From assembly GCA_944391435.1 (NCBI GenBank), contig CALXTP010000025.1, forward strand, positions 1-46,437: a stretch of DNA of 46,437 bases. The letters run 5' to 3'. Positions within the stretch are counted from its first letter, which is position 1. Every line of letters starts with the position of its first letter. The notes beneath the pieces are model-generated. The model was given only the letters and a program-made list of their open reading frames with translations, ran no database searches and was not told the origin of the DNA. The position numbers and the translations under genes were made by a program. Below, piece by piece: positions 15,633-23,833 of the stretch. Origin of the DNA: an uncultured Alphaproteobacteria bacterium (GTDB taxonomy: Bacteria > Pseudomonadota > Alphaproteobacteria > RF32 > CAG-239).

Positions 15633-17885
15633 TTATAAGCTCGTACCAAAGTTCAGACGGAATACTTCCGTTTCATCATAATCTTCTTTAACAATCGGGA
15701 TACCGAAGTCAATATCAATCTTGCCCATCGGCGATGTCCATTCAAAACCAAAACCGACAGCGACACGCGGGCTTGACGAATAGTCAACATCTGAAGTATT
15801 GATATTGTCAGGCTTTCCTGTTGTACCGATATCAACGAATGTTCGTCCGCGAATGCCAAGTTCATCAAGCCCCATCGGGAACATTAACTCGGCACCACCG
15901 TACAACATCCAGTTGCCGCCCAGAGCGTCTTTTGTAACTTTATCTCTGGCGCTGATACCGCCGGTTTCAAAGCCGCGCATGCTGTTGCCGCCCAAGAAAT
16001 AACGTTGAGCCAAACGGACATCTTCTCCGCCGTATCCGACAACATAACCACCGTTGATAAAGAACTTAAATGTGTAGTAATCTGAAAGGGTATAAAATTT
16101 ATAAGCCCGCACATCAAACTTCAAATATTTATCATCGCCGCCGAGTCCGGATATGTCGTTGCCGAAGGACAAATAATATCCTTCGCGCGGTTTTAAGACA
16201 TTATCGCGTTTGTCATAAACAAGCGTTTGCCCGATAACTGAGTCTATGGCATCGCCTTCCTCTTCCTGAATATACTTAGAAGCAGTGCTGACATTCTTAA
16301 TTTTGTCTTGTTTCAACGTGTAGCGGATGTATTGGCTTAAATCATCCGTATAATTCCAACCGAAGCGTAAACGGGCTCCCATCGTATCCATATCATAGTT
16401 ACTCTCATCCTGATAATCTTCAGTTTGATAGAACAAATCTGTTCCCGCGCTCAGTCTGCGGTCAAGGAAATAAGGTTCCGTAAAGCTGAAACTATAATCT
16501 GTTGAACGTTGTGAAACACCGGCATTCAGGCTGACTTGTTGCCCTTTGCCCAAGAAGTTGTTTTCCGTAATTCCGGCACGAACCAACGCCCCGTTAACCG
16601 TTGAATATCCGACGCCGACATTAAAGTATCCCGTAGATTTTTCTTCTACATTGACATTGATGTCTGCCTTGTCATAAGCAACCTGTTCCGTTTCAATATC
16701 AACTTTGCTGAAATAGTTTAGCCGCTCAATGTTTCTTCTGGATTCGCGGATTTTAGAAGCGTTAAAGACATTGCCTTCGGAAAGGCGGAATTCCCGGCGA
16801 ATAACCTCATCAAGCGTACGGCTGTTGCCCGAAATGTTAATTCTGTTCACAAAAATCTTTGCGTTTTCTTTAATGTCAAATACAACACTGAGTTTTCCGG
16901 ATTCTCTGTCTTTATAGATGTGTGGAACGACTTCTACGAAAACAAAACCTTTTCTTGAAAGTTCATCGGTCAGGGCATTGACGGTTTTTTCTATTTCATC
17001 AGAATTATACCAAGAGCCGGTTTTAAACGTAACATATTTATACCACTGGTTGGCATCTATATCCGAAACGGAAGATTTAATCTGGATATCGTTAACTTTA
17101 TAGCGTGTTCCTTCGTCAATCGTAAAAGTCAGAATAAAAGATGTTTTATCGCGTGACAATTCTGCAATGGCCGAAATGACGGCAAAGTCGGCATAGCCGT
17201 GGCGATTATAAAAACGGCGCAAAAGTTCCTGGTCATAATTCATCTTTTCCCGGTCAAAATTTTCCGCACTTGAAAACAGGCGATACCACCGGCTTTCTTT
17301 GCTCATGATTTCGCCTTGTAAATCTTTGCCGGTGTAGTGTTTATTGCCGATAAAATTTATGGTTTCAATTTTAGCTTCCGGTCCTTCTTCAATTTCAAAT
17401 ATCAAATCAACACGGTTTTCTGATTTTTGAATAATTTTCGGTTCTACGGATACGCCGTATCTGCCGGCTCTTTTGTAAACATCAAGAATACGTTGCACGT
17501 CTTGTTGGACTTTGGCTTTGCTGAATACGGAGCGGGAAGATGACTGTATTTCCGATTCCAAAATCTTATCATCTATTTTGTTATTGCCGTCAAAAGCCAA
17601 GATGCCGATAACCGGATTTTCCTTAACACTGATAACCAAAGTAGAACCTTTTGTATCAAAACTGATGTCGCTGAACAGCCCCGTATCATAAAGCCGTTTA
17701 AGTGCATCGTTAAGATCTTGCGATGAAACGGGTTTGTCTGTGGCTATTCCGGCATAAGATAGCGCAGTTTCCTTCTCTACGCGCTGAAGGCCTTTGATAT
17801 CAATATTTTTGATAACTCCCTGTGCCATGGCTTCGGAACAAAGAGCCAAAGCTAACAACGAAATTCCCGCTAATTTTAATTTCAT
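15633..17885 (-). CDS. bamA: Outer membrane protein assembly factor BamA
   Basis: Core of the BAM machine that inserts beta-barrel proteins into the outer membrane. 750 residues: a signal peptide ending near residue 21 (CSEAMA), five POTRA domains over roughly residues 22-345, and a 16-strand barrel. The barrel includes the lid-loop motif seen here as SMRGFETGG (VRGF in most) and ends in the aromatic-poor [15 protein letters not shown] precedes ATG. It lies 16 bases after rseP in the classic order. MRGF in place of VRGF is a mild variation. Confidence 0.96.
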   Translation of the reverse strand: MKLKLAGISLLALALCSEAMAQGVIKNIDIKGLQRVEKETALSYAGIATDKPVSSQDLNDALKRLYDTGLFSDISFDTKGSTLVISVKENPVIGILAFDGNNKIDDKILESEIQSSSRSVFSKAKVQQDVQRILDVYKRAGRYGVSVEPKIIQKSENRVDLIFEIEEGPEAKIETINFIGNKHYTGKDLQGEIMSKESRWYRLFSSAENFDREKMNYDQELLRRFYNRHGYADFAVISAIAELSRDKTSFILTFTIDEGTRYKVNDIQIKSSVSDIDANQWYKYVTFKTGSWYNSDEIEKTVNALTDELSRKGFVFVEVVPHIYKDRESGKLSVVFDIKENAKIFVNRINISGNSRTLDEVIRREFRLSEGNVFNASKIRESRRNIERLNYFSKVDIETEQVAYDKADINVNVEEKSTGYFNVGVGYSTVNGALVRAGITENNFLGKGQQVSLNAGVSQRSTDYSFSFTEPYFLDRRLSAGTDLFYQTEDYQDESNYDMDTMGARLRFGWNYTDDLSQYIRYTLKQDKIKNVSTASKYIQEEEGDAIDSVIGQTLVYDKRDNVLKPREGYYLSFGNDISGLGGDDKYLKFDVRAYKFYTLSDYYTFKFFINGGYVVGYGGEDVRLAQRYFLGGNSMRGFETGGISARDKVTKDALGGNWMLYGGAELMFPMGLDELGIRGRTFVDIGTTGKPDNINTSDVDYSSSPRVAVGFGFEWTSPMGKIDIDFGIPIVKEDYDETEVFRLNFGTSL

Positions 17886-17901
17886 CTTTTAATCCTTAAA
17901 A

Positions 17902-19038
17902 TTATTCAAACCATCTCGTAATAAGGTGTCTTATGTCATTCCACGTCGCAAACACCATTAAAAATAAAATAAAACCAAGACCGATCTTAAACAAACCATC
18001 TCTTATTTTTGTATTAAGCTCACGCCCCGATACTATTTCTAACAAATAAATTACAACATGTCCACCATCTAATAAAGGAATTGGGAATAAGTTGATAAGT
18101 CCCAAATTAATAGAAAGCAATGCCATAAAATAAAGAAAATCCAAAATACCTCTTGTGCGAGAAATATCACCGGACATTTCGGCAATACGGATAATGCCGC
18201 CGACATCTTCGCCGGAACGTTCGCCGACAATCATCTGGGCAACCCCGCGTAATGTCATATCCGTAATATTATAAACTTCTTCGGCGGCTTTTTTTAAAGA
18301 TTCGGTAAAATTAAAATTGTCTTTGACAACTTTGAATTGTTTAGCTTCTCCTTTAATGCCAATCATGCGGCGTTTAATAGGCTTTTCCGTCTCATCATAG
18401 GCATATTCCATATCGGCCAGAGGAACGATAAGCGTTAACATTTTTCCGTCACGTTCAATTTTCATATTGACATTGTCTATGGCAATGCTGACTTCTTTGT
18501 TGATGTCGGACCAGTCGTTGATTTTATTGCCGTTGATTTCCAAAATTTTATCGTTTTTAATAATGCCGGCTTTTTGCGCAGGGCTGTCTTGTATCACTTC
18601 GGAAACAACGGGCGGTATATCGTAACTTCCGACAAAATAAAATAAGCCGAAAATGGTAATAAATGCGAACAGGTAATTAAAAAGCGGTCCGGCAACGGAA
18701 ATGGCCAGTTTCGTGATAGGCTTTTGTGTAACAAACAAATGCTTTTTTTCTTCCTCAGAATATTTGCTTAAATCAGTTTCTGAAGTGGAAGACGATTCGT
18801 CGGCGTCTCCCAAAAACTGGCAATATCCGCCAAGCGGAATTGCTGAAATTTTCCATACGGTTCCTTTTTTGTCTTTTACGCTCCATAACTCTTTGCCGAA
18901 GCCGATAGAAAAGGCGCTGACGCTAACCCCGGTCATCCTGGCTACGATAAAATGTCCGAATTCGTGTACAAAAACCAAAACGCCGAGCAGAATAAGAAAA
19001 GGCACAACATAATGAACAATATTTACCAACCACTCCAT
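17902..19038 (-). CDS. rseP: Site-2 intramembrane metalloprotease RseP
   Basis: Zinc metalloprotease of the inner membrane that cleaves membrane-bound substrates such as anti-sigma factors or leftover signal peptides. 378 residues with HEFGH at residues 25-29 in the first membrane segment, a single PDZ domain (about 125-200: SPAQKAGIIKNDKILEING), and the LDG motif FPIPLLDGGH near residue 320 in the last part. E. coli RseP has two PDZ domains and about 450 residues; one PDZ is common in alphaproteobacteria. AGAGG precedes ATG. It directly follows cdsA; the dxr gene often found between them is not here. Confidence 0.95.
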   Translation of the reverse strand: MEWLVNIVHYVVPFLILLGVLVFVHEFGHFIVARMTGVSVSAFSIGFGKELWSVKDKKGTVWKISAIPLGGYCQFLGDADESSSTSETDLSKYSEEEKKHLFVTQKPITKLAISVAGPLFNYLFAFITIFGLFYFVGSYDIPPVVSEVIQDSPAQKAGIIKNDKILEINGNKINDWSDINKEVSIAIDNVNMKIERDGKMLTLIVPLADMEYAYDETEKPIKRRMIGIKGEAKQFKVVKDNFNFTESLKKAAEEVYNITDMTLRGVAQMIVGERSGEDVGGIIRIAEMSGDISRTRGILDFLYFMALLSINLGLINLFPIPLLDGGHVVIYLLEIVSGRELNTKIRDGLFKIGLGFILFLMVFATWNDIRHLITRWFE

Positions 19039-19066
19039 AATTTTTTCCTCTGAATTATATTTTCAA

Positions 19067-19903
19067 TTATAGTGAAATTATCGTAAAATAAAAATATACG
19101 AACGGCGCTGCAAAAATTAAACCGTCTATTCTGTCAAAAACGCCGCCGTGCCCGGGGATAAGCGAGCTGCTATCCTTAATTTGCAGGTGCCTTTTTATCG
19201 CCGATTCCGCCAAATCGCCGATTTGGGCCACAACGGCAATAATGGCACTTAGGCAAGTGTAGCGGAGCAGATATTCGCTATGGACCTGCAAATTGAAAAA
19301 ATGGCTTACAAGATACATATAAAAAAGGCTGATTAAAGCGGATGAAATAACACCGCCGCATAATCCGGACCAAGTTTTGTTGGGGCTTATTTTAGGAGCC
19401 AGTTTAGGGCCTTTTACCGTTGACCCGACAAAATAGGCTCCGATGTCCACACTCCACACCACAAGCATAAACCATAACATCATGACAAAGCTGCCTTTTT
19501 CTTCCGGAATGGCCCCAAAGGCGTCAAACAGATAATATAGCCAATACAGCGAACCGACGCCCAAAGAGATGTATAAGGTGCCTAAGGTCAACAACCGGCG
19601 GTGTTTTTCGTTTTTAGCTTTGATATAGGCCAGGAAGGCTGTCCCCAGAAGAGTAAGAAATAAAACCGTCCAATTGAATATCAAAAGGGCGCACCCTAAA
19701 GCAAATGTATAGCAAACGGCAAATACGCTGGGCTTTTGATTAGGGACCATAGATGACCATTCCCATGCAAGCAGTGCTCCCACAACAAAAACCATGATAT
19801 CAACATACGGATGTCCTGCCCATAAAGCCCCGATGGCAACGGGAACCATAATAAGCGACGATAATATTCTTTTTTGTAATGTTGATAATTCAATTTTTTC
19901 CAT
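19067..19903 (-). CDS. cdsA: Phosphatidate cytidylyltransferase CdsA
   Basis: Makes CDP-diacylglycerol from phosphatidate and CTP at the inner membrane, the branch point of phospholipid synthesis. 278 residues with about seven or eight hydrophobic segments, and the signature near the C-terminus (SLIPGHGGVFDRIDGL) carrying the metal-binding Asp residues. KISPNKTWSGLCGG is also typical. GGGAGAG precedes ATG, which overlaps the uppS 3' end by 14 bases, so translation is coupled. Confidence 0.95.
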   Translation of the reverse strand: MEKIELSTLQKRILSSLIMVPVAIGALWAGHPYVDIMVFVVGALLAWEWSSMVPNQKPSVFAVCYTFALGCALLIFNWTVLFLTLLGTAFLAYIKAKNEKHRRLLTLGTLYISLGVGSLYWLYYLFDAFGAIPEEKGSFVMMLWFMLVVWSVDIGAYFVGSTVKGPKLAPKISPNKTWSGLCGGVISSALISLFYMYLVSHFFNLQVHSEYLLRYTCLSAIIAVVAQIGDLAESAIKRHLQIKDSSSLIPGHGGVFDRIDGLIFAAPFVYFYFTIISL

Positions 19904-20597
19904 ATCTTCTCTCCCTGTTTTTAAAAGCCTGAATAATTTCGCACAGCTCTTCTTTACTGAAATCCGGCCATAATGTATCCGTAAAGAAAAACTCCGTATA
20001 TGCCGCCTGCCACAACAAATAATTGCTGATACGTTTTTCTCCGCTTGTGCGTATTAAAATATCCGGATCCGGAATGTCTTTGGTATAAAGCGCATCAGAT
20101 ACGGTGTCCGTTGTAATTTGAGATATTTCCAATTCTCCGTCTGCAACTTTTTTTGCAATCCTTTTAACGGCGGCAACAATTTCCTGCCGGCTTCCGTAAG
20201 AAAGGGCAATACACAGGGTTAATTCCGTGTTTTGTGCCGATTCCCTCTCCAAAAAAGCCATTTTCTCTCGGATACCCGGAGACAGCATATTTCTTTCGCC
20301 TATAAAAAGAATCCGGACATTGTTGTCCATAATCTCCTTTAATTCTTTATCCAGATATTCGTTTAAGAGTTGCATCAAAGCATCAACTTCGTCTTTGGAG
20401 CGTTGCCAGTTTTCGGTAGAAAAAGCATACAGTGTCAAATAGCGGATTCCGGATTCTTTCATGGAACGCGTAATTTTAACAACATTCTCGGCGCCTTTTC
20501 TATGCCCGTAAGTGCGCGGCATTCCTCTTTTTCTTGCCCAACGTCCGTTTCCGTCCATAATAATGGCTACATGTGTACAAGAGTTTTCGGTCGTCAT
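19890..20597 (-). CDS. uppS: Undecaprenyl diphosphate synthase
   Basis: Condenses isopentenyl units onto farnesyl diphosphate to make the C55 carrier for peptidoglycan and LPS. 235 residues with the signature IIMDGNGRWARKRG (catalytic Asp15), a YAFSTENW segment, SYGSRQEI and the C-terminal DILIRTSGEKRISNYLLWQ with TLWPDF. The start is five bases after frr with only a weak binding site, suggesting coupled translation. Confidence 0.96.
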   Translation of the reverse strand: MTTENSCTHVAIIMDGNGRWARKRGMPRTYGHRKGAENVVKITRSMKESGIRYLTLYAFSTENWQRSKDEVDALMQLLNEYLDKELKEIMDNNVRILFIGERNMLSPGIREKMAFLERESAQNTELTLCIALSYGSRQEIVAAVKRIAKKVADGELEISQITTDTVSDALYTKDIPDPDILIRTSGEKRISNYLLWQAAYTEFFFTDTLWPDFSKEELCEIIQAFKNRERRYGKN

Positions 20598-20602
20598 TGT
20601 CT

Positions 20603-21166
20603 TTATACTTGCAAAATATCTTTTTCTTTTTGATTGAGCATATCGTCAATTTTCTTTATTGCGTCATCTGTGAGTTTCTGAACGTCATTGCCATATCTCT
20701 TTTCATCATCTTCGGAAATAAGATTGTCTTTTTTCAGTTTTTTTATTTCATCCAATGCGTCTCTTCTTATGTTGCGGATAGCAATTTTGGTTTGTTCCGC
20801 ATATTTTCCGGCCACTTTTACCAGCTCTTTTCGCCTTTCCTCTGAAAGGGGCGGAATAGGAATACGGATAAGCTGTCCGTCAGAAACGGGATTAAGCCCC
20901 AAATCAGATTCTCTTAAGGCTTTTTCAACAGCTTTGGCCAGCCCTCTGTCCCATACGCTGACAGATAATGTGCGTGCATCGGGAACGCTGATTGTTCCGA
21001 CTTGGGCAATCGGGGTTGGGCTGCCATATGCTTCTACCATAATATTGTCTAATAAACTGGCATGTGCACGCCCTGCACGCAATCCGCCAAAATCGCCGCG
21101 CAGCATTTCTATTGTTTTATCCATGCGTTCGGTCGCATCGGCTTTAATGTTGTTAAAATCAGTCAT
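20603..21166 (-). CDS. frr: Ribosome recycling factor
   Basis: Splits post-termination ribosomes together with EF-G. 187 residues, standard length, with the family segments GRAHASLLDNIMVEAYGS, ISVPDARTLSVSVWD, PIPPLSEERRKELVK and the helical C-terminal DDALKKIDD-like region (DDAIKKIDDML). GAGAGG precedes ATG. It lies 18 bases after pyrH, the conserved bacterial order; tsf and rpsB, usually upstream of pyrH, are not present. Confidence 0.97.
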   Translation of the reverse strand: MTDFNNIKADATERMDKTIEMLRGDFGGLRAGRAHASLLDNIMVEAYGSPTPIAQVGTISVPDARTLSVSVWDRGLAKAVEKALRESDLGLNPVSDGQLIRIPIPPLSEERRKELVKVAGKYAEQTKIAIRNIRRDALDEIKKLKKDNLISEDDEKRYGNDVQKLTDDAIKKIDDMLNQKEKDILQV

Positions 21167-21184
21167 GTTTCCTCTCTTTAAAAT

Positions 21185-21895
21185 TTACGCAATAAGGGTA
21201 TAATTCCCTTTACGTTTCAAAACGTCAATAAGGGAATTTTTGTTTTCTTGTTTAAAAATGATAATAGGCAGCTTGTTTTCGCGCGCCATGGATATTGCCG
21301 TCATATCCATTACTTTCAGTTCTTTGGCAATAACTTCATCGTACGAAACGGTTGTATAACGTTTGGCATTAGGGTTTTTCTTCGGGTCGCTGTCGTAAAC
21401 TCCGTCAACCTGTGTTGCTTTAAGGAGCGCGTCACATTCCGATTCCAGAGCTCTGAGTGTGGCTCCCGTATCGGTGGTAAAATAAGGGTTGCCCGTACCG
21501 CCGGAAAATATGACGGTAACCCCCTTTTGTAATAAATCCTGCGCTGCTCTGTATGAATATGTTTCGGCTACTTGCGGAACGGACAATCCGGTTAAAATTT
21601 CTGCCTTAACACCCTTGCTGTTGAGAGTGCTCTTCAAAAACAAAGCATTTATTACGGTGGCCAACATTCCGGCTTGGTCGGCAACAGGGCGTTGAACGGC
21701 GGCATTCGTATTGCTGACGCCGCGATAAAAGTTCCCTCCGCCGATGACGACACACAATTCAATTCCGGCAGATTGGGCTTGCTTTATGCTTTCGGCAACT
21801 GTATCCAGCACCGTTTCATCTATCCCGAATGATTTATTGCCGAGCAGGCCTTCGCCTGAAAGTTTTAATAAAATCCTCTTAAAATTCTTTTTCAT
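21185..21895 (-). CDS. pyrH: UMP kinase PyrH
   Basis: Phosphorylates UMP to UDP; a hexameric amino-acid-kinase-family enzyme of the cytosol. About 236 residues, with RILLKLSGEGLLG, VVIGGGNFYRG, GTGNPYFTTDTGATLRA and VYDSDPKKNPNAKR. ATG 21895 is chosen over ATG 21928 because a -10-like TAATAT overlaps the latter and the family normally begins close to KRILLKLSG. It is the first gene of the eight-gene operon running to fabZ. Confidence 0.95.
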   Translation of the reverse strand: MKKNFKRILLKLSGEGLLGNKSFGIDETVLDTVAESIKQAQSAGIELCVVIGGGNFYRGVSNTNAAVQRPVADQAGMLATVINALFLKSTLNSKGVKAEILTGLSVPQVAETYSYRAAQDLLQKGVTVIFSGGTGNPYFTTDTGATLRALESECDALLKATQVDGVYDSDPKKNPNAKRYTTVSYDEVIAKELKVMDMTAISMARENKLPIIIFKQENKNSLIDVLKRKGNYTLIA

Positions 21896-21926
21896 ACTTT
21901 TCTCGCACTTCAAAACAATTTCTTTC

Positions 21927-21954
21927 ATATTAAACGATTAAATTGCTTTGTCAT
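21927..21954 (-). promoter_or_regulatory. Putative promoter of the pyrH-fabZ operon
   Basis: On the minus strand, ATGACA (21949-21954) and TAATAT (21927-21932) are spaced by 16 bases; transcription would begin about 25-30 bases before the chosen pyrH start. Confidence 0.45.
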
Positions 21955-22067
21955 TATTTTTTTAAGCCTAATATACAAAAAGATAAATACACATCCTGAT
22001 AGAAAAATAAGTTGAAATTTAAGTTCGGTTCTCTAACATAAGGTCAAACGGATTTTAGGAGAAAAAT

Positions 22068-22688
22068 ATGTCAGCGGAAGTGAACTATGTTTTAAGTGCA
22101 TTGTTTGGATATTTTATCGGTTCAATCCCTTTTGGGCTTATTTTAACCAAAATGGCCGGATATGGTGATATTAGGAAAATCGGTTCTGGCAATATCGGCG
22201 CAACAAATGTTTTGCGAACCGGAAACAAGATGTTGGCTCTGGTAACGGTTCTTTGCGATGCTTTTAAGGCAGGTGTCGCTGCCGCCATAGCGGGAATGCT
22301 GGTGACCGGCTCCGAAGCCGCTAGTGTCAACGCCTCATTGATAGCCGGGGCTTGTGGCGTTTTAGGGCATAATTTTCCGATATGGCTCAAATTTAAAGGA
22401 GGCAAAGGAGTTGCTTCCAGTTTTGGATTCTTTTTGGTAACCTGCTGGCCTGTGGCCGTGGTAGCCCTGGTTGTTTGGCTGATAATGGCCTTTGCATTTA
22501 AATATTCTTCTCTGGCAGCTCTGACAGCGGCCGTAACCGTGCCGATAGCCTCATTCTTCCTGGCGCCAAGTGCGGAATACACAATAGTATATTTGCTGAT
22601 TGTCATATTAGTCGTTGTTCGGCATCACACAAATATAAAAAGGCTGATAAAAGGGGAAGAAAGCAAAATACGTCTGAAAAAACAATAG
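22068..22688 (+). CDS. plsY: Glycerol-3-phosphate acyltransferase PlsY
   Basis: Transfers acyl groups from acyl-phosphate to glycerol-3-phosphate, the first step of phospholipid synthesis, in the inner membrane. 206 residues with about five to six hydrophobic segments and the three conserved loops: GSIPFGLILTK, KIGSGNIGATNVLRTGNK, and LGHNFPIWLKFKGGKGVASSFG. TAGGAG precedes ATG. It starts a plus-strand group with dprA (23 bases on) and topA, a pairing seen in many bacteria. Confidence 0.96.
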   Translation: MSAEVNYVLSALFGYFIGSIPFGLILTKMAGYGDIRKIGSGNIGATNVLRTGNKMLALVTVLCDAFKAGVAAAIAGMLVTGSEAASVNASLIAGACGVLGHNFPIWLKFKGGKGVASSFGFFLVTCWPVAVVALVVWLIMAFAFKYSSLAALTAAVTVPIASFFLAPSAEYTIVYLLIVILVVVRHHTNIKRLIKGEESKIRLKKQ

Positions 22689-22711
22689 TCTGAAAAGTAA
22701 GAAGATTAACC

Positions 22712-23821
22712 GTGGACAGGAAAAGACTGACATCATATATCCAGCTTATAAATACCGTAGGGATAGGCCCTGTTGGATTTAAAAAATTATTGAAGCGCTT
22801 CGGAAACGTAGACAAAGCTCTGGAAGCCGTTTCGCAGAAAAAGGAACTTTTTTCGCGTAAAAAAGCGGAAGAAGAGATTATGACGGCGGAAATAAAGCGA
22901 GTAAATATCATAACTTTGGAAGATGAACTGTATCCCTATAATTTAAAACAAATAGAAGATGCTCCGCCGATTCTTTATGCCAAGGGGCAAACGGAATTAT
23001 TGCAAAACAGCAATATGCTTGCTGTAGTTGGAGCAAGAAGTGCATCTCTCAGCGCGCAAAAAATAGCGGAAAATATAGCCGGGGATGTTGCCAGAATGGG
23101 AATTACCATTGTTTCAGGCATGGCAAGGGGGATAGACGCTGCAGCTCACTGCGGCGCACTAAAGGCAAACGGAAATACGATAGCCGTATTAGGTACGGGG
23201 ATAGATGTTATCTATCCGAGTGAAAATGAAGATATTTATAATGCATTGGCAGCAAAAGGGCTCATTCTGACAGAATACCCTTTTCATACCAAGCCTCAGG
23301 CATCTAATTTTCCTCGTCGTAACCGTATTGTATCAGGTTTAAGCAAAGGTGTGCTGGTTGTAGAAGCGGGGCTTCGCTCTGGTTCTTTGATAACGGCCCA
23401 TCAAGCTCTGGAACAGGGAAGGGATGTCTATGCCGTTCCGGGAGCGCCTTATGATGGGCGGTCTGATGGCTGCAATAAGTTGTTAAAAGAAGGCGCTGTG
23501 CTTGTAGATAGTGCAGATGACATCATAGAAAATTTTAATTTTTCGGAAGTTGTTTTTACGCCCCGTACGGTGGAAAAAATAACGGAAACGGATGATTTGT
23601 TTGAATATTCGCTTGACAATCAAAAAAATAATTCCGATAGTCCGGGGCAAAACGATGAATACGCCAAATTGCTGTCATTGATATCGTCAAGCGGGGAAGA
23701 CATTGATGAACTGATAAGGGCAATGAACCTGCCGACGGAAAAAGTGTTGACAATGATTGTAGAGTTGGAATTGGAAGATAAGATCATACGTCTTCCGGGT
23801 AACAGAGTCGGAAAAATTTAG
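22712..23821 (+). CDS. dprA: DNA-processing protein DprA
   Basis: Binds incoming single-stranded DNA and loads RecA during natural transformation; widespread also in non-competent bacteria. 369 residues: N-terminal SAM/helix-hairpin-helix-like part (about 1-70), the central Rossmann-like domain with VVGARSASLSAQKIA, SGMARGIDAAAH, GTGIDVIYPSEN and NFPRRNRIVSGLS, and a C-terminal winged-helix-like part (about 305-369). The start is GTG, the first codon fitting the homologous N-terminus. It lies between plsY and topA, 12 bases before the latter. Confidence 0.95.
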   Translation: MDRKRLTSYIQLINTVGIGPVGFKKLLKRFGNVDKALEAVSQKKELFSRKKAEEEIMTAEIKRVNIITLEDELYPYNLKQIEDAPPILYAKGQTELLQNSNMLAVVGARSASLSAQKIAENIAGDVARMGITIVSGMARGIDAAAHCGALKANGNTIAVLGTGIDVIYPSENEDIYNALAAKGLILTEYPFHTKPQASNFPRRNRIVSGLSKGVLVVEAGLRSGSLITAHQALEQGRDVYAVPGAPYDGRSDGCNKLLKEGAVLVDSADDIIENFNFSEVVFTPRTVEKITETDDLFEYSLDNQKNNSDSPGQNDEYAKLLSLISSSGEDIDELIRAMNLPTEKVLTMIVELELEDKIIRLPGNRVGKI

Positions 23822-23833
23822 AGGATTTTTCAA

